Shown here piece by piece: positions 1 through 7,089 of a stretch of 23,224 bases of DNA. Positions within the stretch are counted from its first letter, which is position 1, and the number at the start of each line of letters is the position of its first letter. Below the pieces are notes generated by a model. The model had not been told where the DNA came from, made no database searches, and worked only from the letters and a program-made list of their open reading frames with translations. The stretch is from an uncultured Eubacteriales bacterium. GTDB lineage: Bacteria > Bacillota > Clostridia > Oscillospirales > Ruminococcaceae. Location of the stretch: NCBI GenBank assembly GCA_959605275.1, contig CAUHFD010000015.1, forward strand, positions 1 through 23,224, given 5' to 3'. The translations under genes and the position numbers were made by a program.

Positions 1-262
1 CATAAACAGCGCCTGCCTGCATGGTAGGAAATATGTATTCATTCACAAATTCATCTTTTAAATCTTCAATATACAGTTTTGACGCGCCGGTTTTAATTGC
101 TTTTTCTTCCAGACCGCTCAATTCTTTTCCCTGTCCAACATCAGCTGCTACTGCAATTACTTCACAATTGTCATAATGCTCTTTCAACCACGGAATGATA
201 ATAGAAGTATCCAATCCGCCGGAATAAGCCAATACTACTTTTCTGATTTTATTCTCTGCCAT
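1..262 (-). CDS. argG: Argininosuccinate synthase, N-terminal part (runs off the window)
   Basis: Catalyses ATP-dependent joining of citrulline and aspartate to argininosuccinate in arginine biosynthesis (cytosol). The minus-strand reading from ATG at 262 begins MAENKIRKVVLAYSGGLDTS. The AYSGGLDTS motif at residues 12-20 is the ATP pyrophosphatase loop of this family, and AVAADVGQG follows as in ArgG. Only the first 87 codons are inside the window; the rest lies before base 1. The start is supported by AAAGGCGG a few bases upstream. A sigma-A type promoter and TGCAT-rich boxes precede it, consistent with arginine repression. The fold and motif identification is direct; the regulation is inferred. 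Confidence 0.96.
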   Translation of the reverse strand, partial: MAENKIRKVVLAYSGGLDTSIIIPWLKEHYDNCEVIAVAADVGQGKELSGLEEKAIKTGASKLYIEDLKDEFVNEYIFPTMQAGAVY

Positions 263-337
263 TTTATGAATCCGCCTTTCATTTTATGTGTAGCAATACC
301 GCAGTTGCAGGTTGCTTTCTCATTCATTACATTTATA

Positions 338-365
338 ATTATACACTATTATGCAAAAAAATCAA
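338..365 (-). promoter_or_regulatory. argG promoter (sigma-A type)
   Basis: On the minus strand TTGATT (plus 360-365) and TATAAT (plus 338-343) are separated by 16 bases, about 75 bases before the argG ATG. The -10 is a perfect match to consensus. Confidence 0.7.
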
Positions 366-400
366 CCATTATTTGCATAAACATACAGTTATATGCAAAA
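348..400. promoter_or_regulatory. Candidate ArgR operator boxes at argG
   Basis: Three copies of an ATGCAAA/TTTGCAT element (about 350-356, 372-378 and 392-398) lie across the -35/-10 spacer and just upstream of the argG promoter. ArgR boxes are AT-rich palindromes built around TGAAT/TGCAT half-sites, so the position and sequence fit an arginine repressor operator. This is inference from motif and position; the match to a formal ArgR matrix was not tested. Confidence 0.4.
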
Positions 401-456
401 TTTCTTTTAGTCAACATGTCAACGAAACCAACTGATTGATAAATATAATACAATGA

Positions 457-1119
457 TTACGGGTGGGGCTGTCCCTTTAGATAGGCATCCATAATATCTT
501 TAAATACCGCTCCGTTGCTCGGCGGCGTCCATGTAATTGCATTTGCTCCCGCAGAAATCGATTCTTCAGTAGGTCCGCCGGTGGCTATAATCGGAATGTC
601 CGGATATTCCGCTCGAATTTTTCGAACAACCTCTGCGGTCTGCCCGGCAGCCGACACATTCAGAATGTTACAGCCTGCTTCAATACGCGCGCCGATATCG
701 TCCTTATCATTCACAACGGTAATCACAATCGGAATGTCAATGGTATCCTGCACCATTCGAACAACATCATTTTGGGTAGGCGCATTCAGTACAACGCCGA
801 CTGCACCCTGAAATTCGGCGTGCAAAGCCAGGTTGACCACCCGTTTGCCCTGAGTCAGTCCACCGCCGACACCGCAAAAAACCGGTCTGTCCGCAGCAAG
901 CATCACAGCTTGTGTAATGATCGGTTGCGGTGTAAACGGATATACTGCAATAACCGCATCTGCATTCACATTACGAATAATACAAATATCAGTCGTAAAT
1001 ACGATTGATTTAATCACTTTCCCGAATAATTTAATACCACTGCAGGTATCAATAATCTCCGGAACTTTCAGCATAAATTTTCTTAATGTACCGCTGATCT
1101 CTGGAATTTTTGATTCCAT
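457..1119 (-). CDS. Conserved TIM-barrel-like protein of unknown function (often labelled 'hydrolase' in Clostridia)
   Basis: 220 aa, soluble, no signal peptide. The sequence alternates hydrophobic strands with Gly-rich turns in (beta/alpha)8 style: IKSIVFTTDICIIRN, ADAVIAVYPFTPQP, PVFCGVGGGLTQG, AVGVVLNAPT, IPIVITVV, NILNVSAAGQT, and a C-terminal IIATGGPTEESI that resembles the phosphate-binding loop of barrel enzymes. I recognise the family from clostridial genomes, where it is annotated only as a hydrolase; no substrate is known to me. The start ATG has AGGATGG seven bases upstream. It is 194 bases ahead of argG on the same strand, but argG has its own promoter, so co-function is not implied. 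Confidence 0.6.
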   Translation of the reverse strand: MESKIPEISGTLRKFMLKVPEIIDTCSGIKLFGKVIKSIVFTTDICIIRNVNADAVIAVYPFTPQPIITQAVMLAADRPVFCGVGGGLTQGKRVVNLALHAEFQGAVGVVLNAPTQNDVVRMVQDTIDIPIVITVVNDKDDIGARIEAGCNILNVSAAGQTAEVVRKIRAEYPDIPIIATGGPTEESISAGANAITWTPPSNGAVFKDIMDAYLKGQPHP

Positions 1120-1168
1120 ATAACAACCATCCTTTTTTTGTTTGAGTCATATACAGTGTTGCTCGAAC

Positions 1169-1190
1169 AAAATGTATAAAAATACATTTT
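1169..1190. repeat. 9-bp perfect hairpin upstream of the TIM-barrel-like gene
   Basis: AAAATGTAT (1169-1177), loop AAAA, ATACATTTT (1182-1190). It sits 50 bases before the ATG at 1119, so it could be an operator or leader hairpin. It is preceded by CGAACAA, like one of the hairpins at 2418-2501. The rest of 1120-1396 is AT-rich and shows nothing else I can support. Confidence 0.5.
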
Positions 1191-1396
1191 GAAAATATCA
1201 CAATACTTTTGCATTGTTTGTATTAAAACACATACCATTTGCGTATCGGAGCTAAGCAATGTTTTAATACTCTCAACAATACCCGAAATCTATGATCTTG
1301 CTGATATTTCAAGGCTATTATATCACATACCCACGGTACTTGTCCTGATTTTTCATTATTTCAATCGTTAAATTTTTATGACAGACATATATTATT

Positions 1397-1903
1397 TTAT
1401 GAAAGGAATTTCAATATCACTTGGTATGCCTGAATCAAATCCTCTAATCCGCAATTTCGGCAATTAGCCGGACTGGTAGAAGGTAGACAAATCGCTTTTC
1501 TGTGTGTGCTCGGTTCACAATATCTTTGATAAAGTGCAAAAGCCTTTTGACCCGTCGTAATGACTGCACGGATGTTTGCTTCTGATAAAATTCTGCCAAT
1601 GTCGTTCGGTACCGGGTTTTTGATACTGCTGTCACTGGCGCCGCTAATGGTACAGGACGCCAATACGTCCCACAAAGCAATATGGCGGGAAAGCACAAAC
1701 TGCTTTTTCGATTCGTTGTCAATTGGAATTTCCGCCTGAAACAAGGCAGCTAAAACTTTCCAGAAACGATTCTGGGGATGCCCGTAATAAAAGCCGTATT
1801 CTCTGGACTTTGGTGACGGAATCGTGCCGAGAATTAAAACATTTGAATTTTTATCGTAAACCGGTTGTAAAGTATGAGTCACAAAACCTTCCAAACAGCT
1901 CAT
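1397..1903 (-). CDS. Uracil-DNA-glycosylase superfamily, family 6-like (hypoxanthine/deoxyinosine DNA glycosylase)
   Basis: 168 aa. Predicted to excise deaminated bases such as hypoxanthine from DNA, starting base excision repair. Visible motifs: LILGTIPSPKSREYGFYYG followed by HPQNRFW (about residues 23-49), the N-terminal active-site region of this family; ALWDVL; and the C-terminal loop LPSTSPANCR, the counterpart of the UDG motif 2. Length fits the family. Start choice is uncertain: the Shine-Dalgarno GGAAGG almost touches the ATG at 1903, whereas TTG at codon 4 (1894) would have about ten bases of spacing. The preceding comEA-like gene ends 21 bases upstream, so the two are probably one transcript. 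Confidence 0.8.
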   Translation of the reverse strand: MSCLEGFVTHTLQPVYDKNSNVLILGTIPSPKSREYGFYYGHPQNRFWKVLAALFQAEIPIDNESKKQFVLSRHIALWDVLASCTISGASDSSIKNPVPNDIGRILSEANIRAVITTGQKAFALYQRYCEPSTHRKAICLPSTSPANCRNCGLEDLIQAYQVILKFLS

Positions 1904-1924
1904 CCCTTCCCAAAACAGTAATCA

Positions 1925-2341
1925 TTAAGAAACCGTAATATATTCCTTTATCGCATCAAATTTTTTATCTCCGATGCCCTTGATGTTTTTCAGTTGTGCA
2001 ATATCCGTAAAATCACCATACACCTTTCTATAAGCGATAATACGCACAGCCAGTGTTTCCCCTATTCCGTCTATTTCCATCAGTTGTTCAGCCGATGCCG
2101 TATTGATGTTGACCTTATCTTCTTCCTCAGAAACAAGCACAGATGAAATATCCTCGGCAGTACTCGACTGTTCTGTGTACTGCGCTGAATCGTTGTGTAA
2201 AATCATTGCATCTGATACTTGCGCCGTTGACACCGGAACGACCGGAGATTCTAAAATGACATATGCAATTAAACCGGTAAGCATCACTGCCGACGCTAAG
2301 ATCAAAACTGCAATCTGCGCCTTTTTATCCAAACGATTCAC
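1925..2341 (-). CDS. Membrane-anchored helix-hairpin-helix protein, ComEA-like
   Basis: 138 aa. One N-terminal membrane helix (about 9-31), a Ser/Thr/Glu-rich linker (about 35-75), and a C-terminal ComEA helix-hairpin-helix domain: VNINTASAEQLMEIDGIGE, then ARIIAYRKVYG-like helix and LKNIKGIGDKKFDAI. ComEA proteins bind double-stranded DNA at the cell surface for transformation. This copy lacks the SLBB domain seen in some members, so a role in DNA uptake is likely by family only. The longest reading starts at GTG 2341, but GGAG overlaps that codon; TTG at 2332 with eight bases of spacing is the better start. Shares a probable operon with the glycosylase. Confidence 0.85.
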   Translation of the reverse strand: MNRLDKKAQIAVLILASAVMLTGLIAYVILESPVVPVSTAQVSDAMILHNDSAQYTEQSSTAEDISSVLVSEEEDKVNINTASAEQLMEIDGIGETLAVRIIAYRKVYGDFTDIAQLKNIKGIGDKKFDAIKEYITVS

Positions 2342-2365
2342 TCCAATCCGGCTATGATAAGTTGT

Positions 2366-2392
2366 ATTTCGATTTCATTCTGAAATCGAAAT
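2366..2392. repeat. Hairpin 1 of three: 11-bp stem
   Basis: ATTTCGATTTC (2366-2376), loop ATTCT, GAAATCGAAAT (2382-2392). It lies 25 bases upstream of the ComEA-like start, in the divergent gap. No T-run follows in either direction that would make it a convincing terminator. Confidence 0.7.
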
Positions 2393-2417
2393 CTGTGTTT
2401 GCATCAAGGAATGTTTG

Positions 2418-2455
2418 AACCAAGAAAAATCCGAAATTTCGGATTTTTCTTGGTT
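2418..2455. repeat. Hairpin 2 of three: perfect 38-bp palindrome
   Basis: The left arm AACCAAGAAAAATCCGAAA (2418-2436) is followed immediately by its exact reverse complement (2437-2455). It lies between two divergent genes, so a normal terminator role is not expected. Confidence 0.85.
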
Positions 2456-2475
2456 TATACGGCGGATAGCCGTTC

Positions 2476-2501
2476 GAACAAATCAAAAATTTGATTTGTT
2501 C
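2476..2501. repeat. Hairpin 3 of three: 12-bp stem
   Basis: GAACAAATCAAA (2476-2487), loop AA, TTTGATTTGTTC (2490-2501). A shorter stem ACGGC/GCCGT (about 2459-2473) lies between hairpins 2 and 3, making the interval 2366-2501 almost entirely self-complementary. Confidence 0.8.
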
Positions 2502-2590
2502 AGTAGACATTACTTATGGTTTTATTTTATCATAACACATTTAAACGATTTTTGGTAGGATTGTTCTGTAAAAATTGTCATAACTGGGTG

Positions 2591-2619
2591 TTTATTATTT
2601 GTCGATTCTGTGATATAAT
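2591..2619 (+). promoter_or_regulatory. Promoter of the ACT/UPF0210 pair
   Basis: Extended -10 TGATATAAT (2611-2619) with a weak -35 TTTATT (2591-2596) at 17-base spacing, 42 bases before the ACT gene ATG. Confidence 0.65.
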
Positions 2620-2660
2620 GATTTTATAGTTTGTCATCAATTAACTTTGGAGGTATTGCA

Positions 2661-2930
2661 ATGCGAGCCGTATTAACTGTAATCGGTAAAGATACTGTTG
2701 GAATTTTAGCAAAGGTAAGCGCTGTTTGTGCAAAAGATAATGCTAATATTATTGAGGTAACACAATCCGTTTTGCAGGATTTATTTGCTATGATCATGCT
2801 AGTCGATATCCAGAATTTAAGTGTACCGTTTGCGGAATTATCCGATGAAATGACTGCCCTCGGGGAAAACCTCAATTTGTCCATTCACGTAATGCATGAG
2901 GACATTTTTAATTCCATGCACCGGATATAA
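2661..2930 (+). CDS. ACT-domain protein (UPF0237 type)
   Basis: 89 aa, the size of a stand-alone ACT domain of the UPF0237 family. It begins MRAVLTVIGKDTVGILAKVS, the typical ACT first strand and helix with the Gly of the ligand-binding turn, and ends with a second beta-alpha unit around LSIHVMHEDIFNSMHRI. ACT domains bind amino acids or other small ligands and regulate partner enzymes. The start at 2661 is fixed by GGAGG seven bases upstream; the upstream in-frame extension lacks a site. The neighbour UPF0210 gene begins 34 bases later, and this pairing recurs in Firmicutes, so they probably act together; the ligand is unknown. Confidence 0.9.
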   Translation: MRAVLTVIGKDTVGILAKVSAVCAKDNANIIEVTQSVLQDLFAMIMLVDIQNLSVPFAELSDEMTALGENLNLSIHVMHEDIFNSMHRI

Positions 2931-2964
2931 TGCAAAATAAAGACGATGAAGGAGCACTCTGTTT

Positions 2965-4320
2965 ATGCTTAACGTACATGATATTCTGGAAACCATTACC
3001 ATGATCCAGGATGAAAATTTAGATATTCGTACCATTACCATGGGCATATCCTTACTCGATTGCATTGATGCCGATATCGATATTGCATGCCAAAAGGTTT
3101 ATGATAAAATTCTGCGCTGTGCGAAAGACTTAGTGAAAACCGGAGAGGATATTGAAAAAGAATACGGTATTCCGATTATTAATAAACGTATCTCTGTAAC
3201 CCCGATTGCCATTATTTCAGCAGCAAGCAAAGGAGATCCTGTTAAATTTGCGCTTACCTTGGAAAAAGCAGCTCAAGCATGCGGTGTTAATTTTATCGGG
3301 GGGTATTCTGCCTTGGTACAAAAAGGCTTCAGCGCCGGAGACATTGAACTGATTCATTCCATCCCCGAAGCCCTTTCTGTTACCGAACATGTTTGCTCCT
3401 CTGTCAACATCGGGTCTACCAAAACGGGAATCAACCTGGATGCTTGCGCACTGATGGGAAAAATCGTCAGACAAGCTGCAGAAATTACAGCGGACAGAGA
3501 TTGTATCGGTTGTGCTAAATTGGTGGTATTCTGCAATGCGCCTGAGGACAATCCATTTATGGCAGGGGCTTTTCACGGTGTCGGAGAACCGGACTGCATT
3601 ATCAATGTAGGAGTCAGCGGTCCCGGAGTTGTACGCGCCGCATTGGCAAAAGCTCCGGATGCAAATATTACCGAAGTAGCCGATATCATTAAAAAAACAG
3701 CGTTCAAAATCACCCGTATGGGACAATTAGTTGGAATGGAAGCTTCCAAACGGCTTGGCATCCCCTTTGGTATTGTTGATCTTTCCCTTGCCCCGACTCC
3801 CGCAGTGGGAGATTCGGTTGCACACATTTTGGAAGAAATTGGGCTGGAACGCTGCGGCACCCACGGAACAACGGCTACTCTGGCGCTGTTAAACGATGCT
3901 GTAAAAAAAGGCGGCGTGATGGCTTCTTCTAAGGTAGGTGGACTGTCCGGTGCATTTATTCCGGTCAGTGAGGACGCCGGCATGATTGATGCCGCACGTT
4001 CTGGCGCTTTAAGCCTGGAAAAATTAGAAGCAATGACTGCCGTTTGCTCGGTCGGTCTTGATATGATTGTTCTCCCCGGAGATACAACTGCCGATACCAT
4101 TGCCGCCATCATTGCGGACGAAGCGGCAATCGGCATGGTAAACTTTAAAACAACCGCAGTACGTGTGATTCCTGCAATCGGGAAAAAAGCCGGCGAAGAA
4201 TTGGAGTTTGGCGGCTTGCTCGGAACAGGACCTATTATGAACATCAACCCTAACTCATCCAGTAAATTCATCAGTCGCGGAGGTCAAATTCCCGCTCCGC
4301 TACAAAGCCTAAAGAATTAA
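2965..4320 (+). CDS. UPF0210/DUF711 family (PFL family) protein
   Basis: 451 aa, full length for the family. The sequence starts MLNVHDILETITMIQDENLD and carries conserved Gly-rich stretches: FIGGYSALVQKG, the Cys-containing AGAFHGVGEPDC, GVSGPGVVRAAL, GIVDLSLAPTPAVGDSVA, GTHGTTATLALLNDA and GLSGAFIPVSEDAGM. The fold is related to glycyl-radical-enzyme-like barrels (hence 'PFL family'), but I see no C-terminal glycyl-radical loop (RVxGY) and no documented reaction. It follows the ACT gene in one transcript; the ACT protein is a plausible regulator. GGAG lies ten bases before the ATG. Confidence 0.9.
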   Translation: MLNVHDILETITMIQDENLDIRTITMGISLLDCIDADIDIACQKVYDKILRCAKDLVKTGEDIEKEYGIPIINKRISVTPIAIISAASKGDPVKFALTLEKAAQACGVNFIGGYSALVQKGFSAGDIELIHSIPEALSVTEHVCSSVNIGSTKTGINLDACALMGKIVRQAAEITADRDCIGCAKLVVFCNAPEDNPFMAGAFHGVGEPDCIINVGVSGPGVVRAALAKAPDANITEVADIIKKTAFKITRMGQLVGMEASKRLGIPFGIVDLSLAPTPAVGDSVAHILEEIGLERCGTHGTTATLALLNDAVKKGGVMASSKVGGLSGAFIPVSEDAGMIDAARSGALSLEKLEAMTAVCSVGLDMIVLPGDTTADTIAAIIADEAAIGMVNFKTTAVRVIPAIGKKAGEELEFGGLLGTGPIMNINPNSSSKFISRGGQIPAPLQSLKN

Positions 4321-4323
4321 AGC

Positions 4324-4355
4324 AAAAAGCCAGCGTGCTGAGACGTTGGCTTTTT
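4324..4355 (+). terminator. Rho-independent terminator after the UPF0210 gene
   Basis: AAAAAGCCAGCGT (4324-4336), loop GCTGAG, ACGTTGGCTTTTT (4343-4355). A 13-bp stem with one G-T pair ends in a T-run, starting three bases after the stop codon. Confidence 0.9.
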
Positions 4356-4362
4356 AAAATGC

Positions 4363-4391
4363 TTGCTTAATCTATATAAATTTGTTATAAT
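4363..4391 (+). promoter_or_regulatory. Promoter of the lrp-aminotransferase-ispE operon
   Basis: TTGCTT (4363-4368), 17-base spacer, TATAAT (4386-4391). It begins just after the terminator T-run and about 70 bases before the regulator's ATG. Confidence 0.75.
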
Positions 4392-4464
4392 AAAAACCAA
4401 AGCTCGTTGCGCTTTGACCGGCATAAGACTGAAACTTGTTTTTCTGGGAAAGGAAGGAATTGTT

Positions 4465-4944
4465 ATGGAAAAAATTCTAAAGCTGTTAAAACAAAACGCC
4501 CGATTATCGAATGATCAACTTGCCGCAATGCTGGGCACCACTGCGGAAGACGTTGCCGACCAAATCGCCGCGCTTGAAGCGAAAGGTATTATCAAAGGAT
4601 ACAAACCGATTATTGATTATGAAAAAATAGACGGCGAAATCGTGACCGCGATTATCGAATTAAAAGTAACTCCTCAAAAGGATTTCGGATTTGAAGAAAT
4701 CGCCAAGCGTATTGTAGAATATCACGAAGTTGACAGCGTATATCTGATGTCGGGCGGTTATGACCTTTCGGTCACTGTCAAAGGCAAAACCTTCAAGGAT
4801 ATTGCTCTGTTTGTAGCGCATCGGTTGGCACCGTTAGATTCCGTTATTTCTACGGCTACTCATTTTGTTCTGTCCTGTTATAAAGATACCGGTATTGTAT
4901 TATGCGATGCTTCTTCTGACGAAAGGGGGCATAACTGGCTGTGA
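4465..4944 (+). CDS. Lrp/AsnC family transcriptional regulator
   Basis: 159 aa. N-terminal winged-helix domain (about 1-60; ILKLLKQNARLSNDQLAAML and a second helix ending GIIKGYKPIIDY) followed by the RAM/AsnC ligand-binding domain (about 65-145) with VDSVYLMSGGYDLSVTVKG, the family's Gly-Tyr-Asp signature. These proteins form dimers and octamers and respond to amino acids. Start ATG 4465 has AGGAAGGA six bases upstream; a longer in-frame reading from 4363 begins inside the promoter and is rejected. The stop overlaps the next gene by four bases (GTGA), so regulator and aminotransferase are translationally coupled. Control of this aminotransferase is likely but not shown. Confidence 0.93.
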   Translation: MEKILKLLKQNARLSNDQLAAMLGTTAEDVADQIAALEAKGIIKGYKPIIDYEKIDGEIVTAIIELKVTPQKDFGFEEIAKRIVEYHEVDSVYLMSGGYDLSVTVKGKTFKDIALFVAHRLAPLDSVISTATHFVLSCYKDTGIVLCDASSDERGHNWL

Positions 4945-6107
4945 TTGATTATAGTACTGTTTTATCTAAAACGGTGCAGGAAATCAAACCATCCGGTATC
5001 CGTAAATTTTTTGACATTGCCAGCGAAATGGATCACGTTATTTCACTCAGCATCGGAGAGCCCGATTTTAAAACACCATGGGATATTCGTAAAAAGGCAA
5101 TTTATACATTGGAAAAAGGGCGGACTTGGTATTCAGCCAACAGCGGTATGGCTGATTTACGTATTGCGATCAGTAAATATCTGGAACGCCGATTTCGCCT
5201 TCGTTATTGTCCCGATAACGAATTGCTGGTGACGGTCGGCGGTTCGGAAGCCATTGATATGAGCATTCGTGCCATGGTGACAACCGGCGACGAGGTACTG
5301 ATTCCGGAGCCCTGCTTCGTTTGTTATGCGCCGATTGTTACATTGTCGGGCGGCGTTCCCGTACCCATTCCGACCAAAGCTGAAAACGCGTTTCGGTTAA
5401 CCGCAGAAGAATTGAAAGAAAAAATAACCGAAAAAACAAAATTGTTAATCCTCCCCTTTCCTAATAACCCGACCGGAGCAGTCATGCGCCGAAATCATTT
5501 AGAGGAAATTGCGGCTGTTTTACGCAATACCAACATTATGATTTTATCGGATGAAATTTATGCAGAACTTACTTATAACGGTCAGCATGTATCCATTGCA
5601 GAAATAGATGACATGTGGGAACGCACCATTGTTGTAAACGGATTTTCTAAAACATATGCAATGACCGGATGGAGATTGGGCTATGCAGCCGGTCCCGCTC
5701 CGATTATTAAGCAAATGACCAAAATTCACCAATTTGCCATCATGTGCGCGCCTACCACCAGTCAGTTTGCCGCAATTGAAGCATTGGAAAATTGTGATGA
5801 AGATGTTCGTGTCATGGCGGAAGAATATGATGAACGCCGCCGATTGATTGTGGATAGTCTAAATCATATGGGTTTAACCTGTTTCGAGCCGGAAGGCGCG
5901 TTTTATGTGTTTCCCTCTATCAAAAAAACAGGGCTTACCTCTGAAGAGTTTTGCCAACAATTGCTGATGTCGCAAAGAGTGGCAGTGGTTCCCGGAAATG
6001 CGTTCGGAGATTGCGGTGAGGGATTTGTCAGAATTTCATACGCTGCGTCTCTGGAAAATATTATCGAGGCGTTAAAAAGAATCGAACTGTTTTTGGAAAC
6101 CTTATAG
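4941..6107 (+). CDS. PLP-dependent class I/II aminotransferase (aspartate/aromatic type)
   Basis: 388 aa, full length for fold-type I aminotransferases; transfers amino groups between an amino acid and a 2-oxo acid using pyridoxal phosphate. Key positions: NNPTG at 175-179, SDEIY with PLP-binding Asp204 and Tyr207, SKTYAMTGWRLGY with Schiff-base Lys237, and carboxylate-binding Arg364 in GFVRISYA. The start is GTG at 4941, overlapping the regulator stop; GGGGG about twelve bases before supports it. Substrate cannot be read from sequence: aspartate, aromatic, alanine or N-acetyl-diaminopimelate type are all possible. The coupled Lrp regulator suggests an amino-acid-responsive role. Confidence 0.93.
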   Translation: MIDYSTVLSKTVQEIKPSGIRKFFDIASEMDHVISLSIGEPDFKTPWDIRKKAIYTLEKGRTWYSANSGMADLRIAISKYLERRFRLRYCPDNELLVTVGGSEAIDMSIRAMVTTGDEVLIPEPCFVCYAPIVTLSGGVPVPIPTKAENAFRLTAEELKEKITEKTKLLILPFPNNPTGAVMRRNHLEEIAAVLRNTNIMILSDEIYAELTYNGQHVSIAEIDDMWERTIVVNGFSKTYAMTGWRLGYAAGPAPIIKQMTKIHQFAIMCAPTTSQFAAIEALENCDEDVRVMAEEYDERRRLIVDSLNHMGLTCFEPEGAFYVFPSIKKTGLTSEEFCQQLLMSQRVAVVPGNAFGDCGEGFVRISYAASLENIIEALKRIELFLETL

Positions 6108-6137
6108 CACGATTGGTACAGAAGGAGGAGCTTGCCT

Positions 6138-7007
6138 TTGAAAAAAATCACGGTGAAAGCACCGGCAAAGATTAATCTGTCCTTAGATATACTTGGGAAA
6201 CGTGCTGACGGTTATCACTTCTTGCGCACGGTAATGCAGGCAATTGATTTATGCGACACGATTCATCTCTCTATGACGGGTGACGATATCAAAATTTTGT
6301 GTGCCAGAGAAGATATCCCCTGTGATGAAAGAAATATTGCCTATAAAGCCGCTGTCGCTTTTTTTGAGCAAACGCAAACCATACAGACCGGCATTTGTAT
6401 TCAGATTGAGAAAGTGATCCCCTCACAGGCAGGTTTGGGTGGCGGAAGTGCTGACGGTGCTGCCGTACTTGTAGCTTTAAACGAATTATATCAAACCGGA
6501 TTAGATGCACGCAAGCTGCAGGAAATCGGCGCTTTAGTGGGAGCTGATATCCCGTTCTGCATTACCGGGGGCTGTGCTTTGGCAGAAGGAATCGGCGAAA
6601 TATTATCCCCGATTCATGCACAACCGGAATACTGCCTTGTTATTTGTAAACCGGAAGTCGGCGTTTCAACGGCGGCTGCTTACAACAAATTCGATGAAAT
6701 AGGCACGGTTTGTCCCCCGATGACTGACAGCCTGATTGCCTCGCTGGTTGCAGAAGATATCAGAGAAGCATCGCTTTATATGTCCAACGCCTTTGAAGAA
6801 CTTCTGAACTTACCGGAAGTCACCGAAATAGAAACCATGTTAACAAAATACGGCGCTTTAAAAGCAGTCATGAGTGGAAGCGGCTCTGCCGTATTTGGCA
6901 TCTTTGATTCCTTGTTAAAAGCTGAAAAATGTTTTCTAGAGTGCAAGACCCAATATCCCGACACCTATTTATGTCATCCATACAATAAAGGAGCAACTGT
7001 TTTATAG
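6138..7007 (+). CDS. ispE: 4-diphosphocytidyl-2-C-methyl-D-erythritol kinase
   Basis: 289 aa. Phosphorylates CDP-methylerythritol in the non-mevalonate isoprenoid pathway, cytosolic, ATP-dependent. GHMP kinase fold: N-terminal VKAPAKINLSLDILGKRADG with catalytic Lys11, the ATP-binding motif IPSQAGLGGGSADGAAV (about 94-110), Asp135 in GADIPFCI, and the C-terminal motif KAVMSGSGSAVFG. The start is TTG at 6138: GGAGGAG (6124-6130) stands seven bases upstream, while TTG at 6132 would be only one base away. It lies 30 bases after the aminotransferase and is probably cotranscribed. Confidence 0.97.
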   Translation: MKKITVKAPAKINLSLDILGKRADGYHFLRTVMQAIDLCDTIHLSMTGDDIKILCAREDIPCDERNIAYKAAVAFFEQTQTIQTGICIQIEKVIPSQAGLGGGSADGAAVLVALNELYQTGLDARKLQEIGALVGADIPFCITGGCALAEGIGEILSPIHAQPEYCLVICKPEVGVSTAAAYNKFDEIGTVCPPMTDSLIASLVAEDIREASLYMSNAFEELLNLPEVTEIETMLTKYGALKAVMSGSGSAVFGIFDSLLKAEKCFLECKTQYPDTYLCHPYNKGATVL

Positions 7008-7027
7008 AATTGCTCTTGAATAAAATC

Positions 7028-7089
7028 AAAAAATCCGTCCATACTTCTATTACCAATAAATGGTAAATTAAGATAAGGACGGATTTTTT
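7028..7089 (+). terminator. ispE terminator / spoIIR leader hairpin covering its Shine-Dalgarno
   Basis: AAAAAATCCGTCC (7028-7040) pairs exactly with GGACGGATTTTTT (7077-7089); the loop contains a small TTACC/GGTAA hairpin. The right arm carries the end of AAGGA (7075-7079), the spoIIR ribosome binding site, and its T-run ends one base before the ATG. It looks like a terminator for ispE and could also hide the spoIIR start in readthrough RNA. Confidence 0.75.

Noticed and set aside
176..439. 87-aa open frame on the plus strand
   Set aside because: It overlaps the argG start and promoter in antisense, has no ribosome binding site and shows no recognisable protein features.
3573..4271. 232-aa open frame on the minus strand
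   Set aside because: It is antisense to the complete UPF0210 gene, has no ribosome binding site and its composition follows the codon pattern of the plus-strand gene.
4363..4464. 34-codon N-terminal extension of the Lrp/AsnC regulator
   Set aside because: It begins inside the -35 element and lacks a ribosome binding site, while ATG 4465 has AGGAAGGA at good spacing and gives a normal family length.
7040..7072. Possible sigma-F promoter for spoIIR (CCATA ... GGTAAATTA)
   Set aside because: Spacing and -10 bases do not match the consensus well, and transcription would begin at or after the ribosome binding site.
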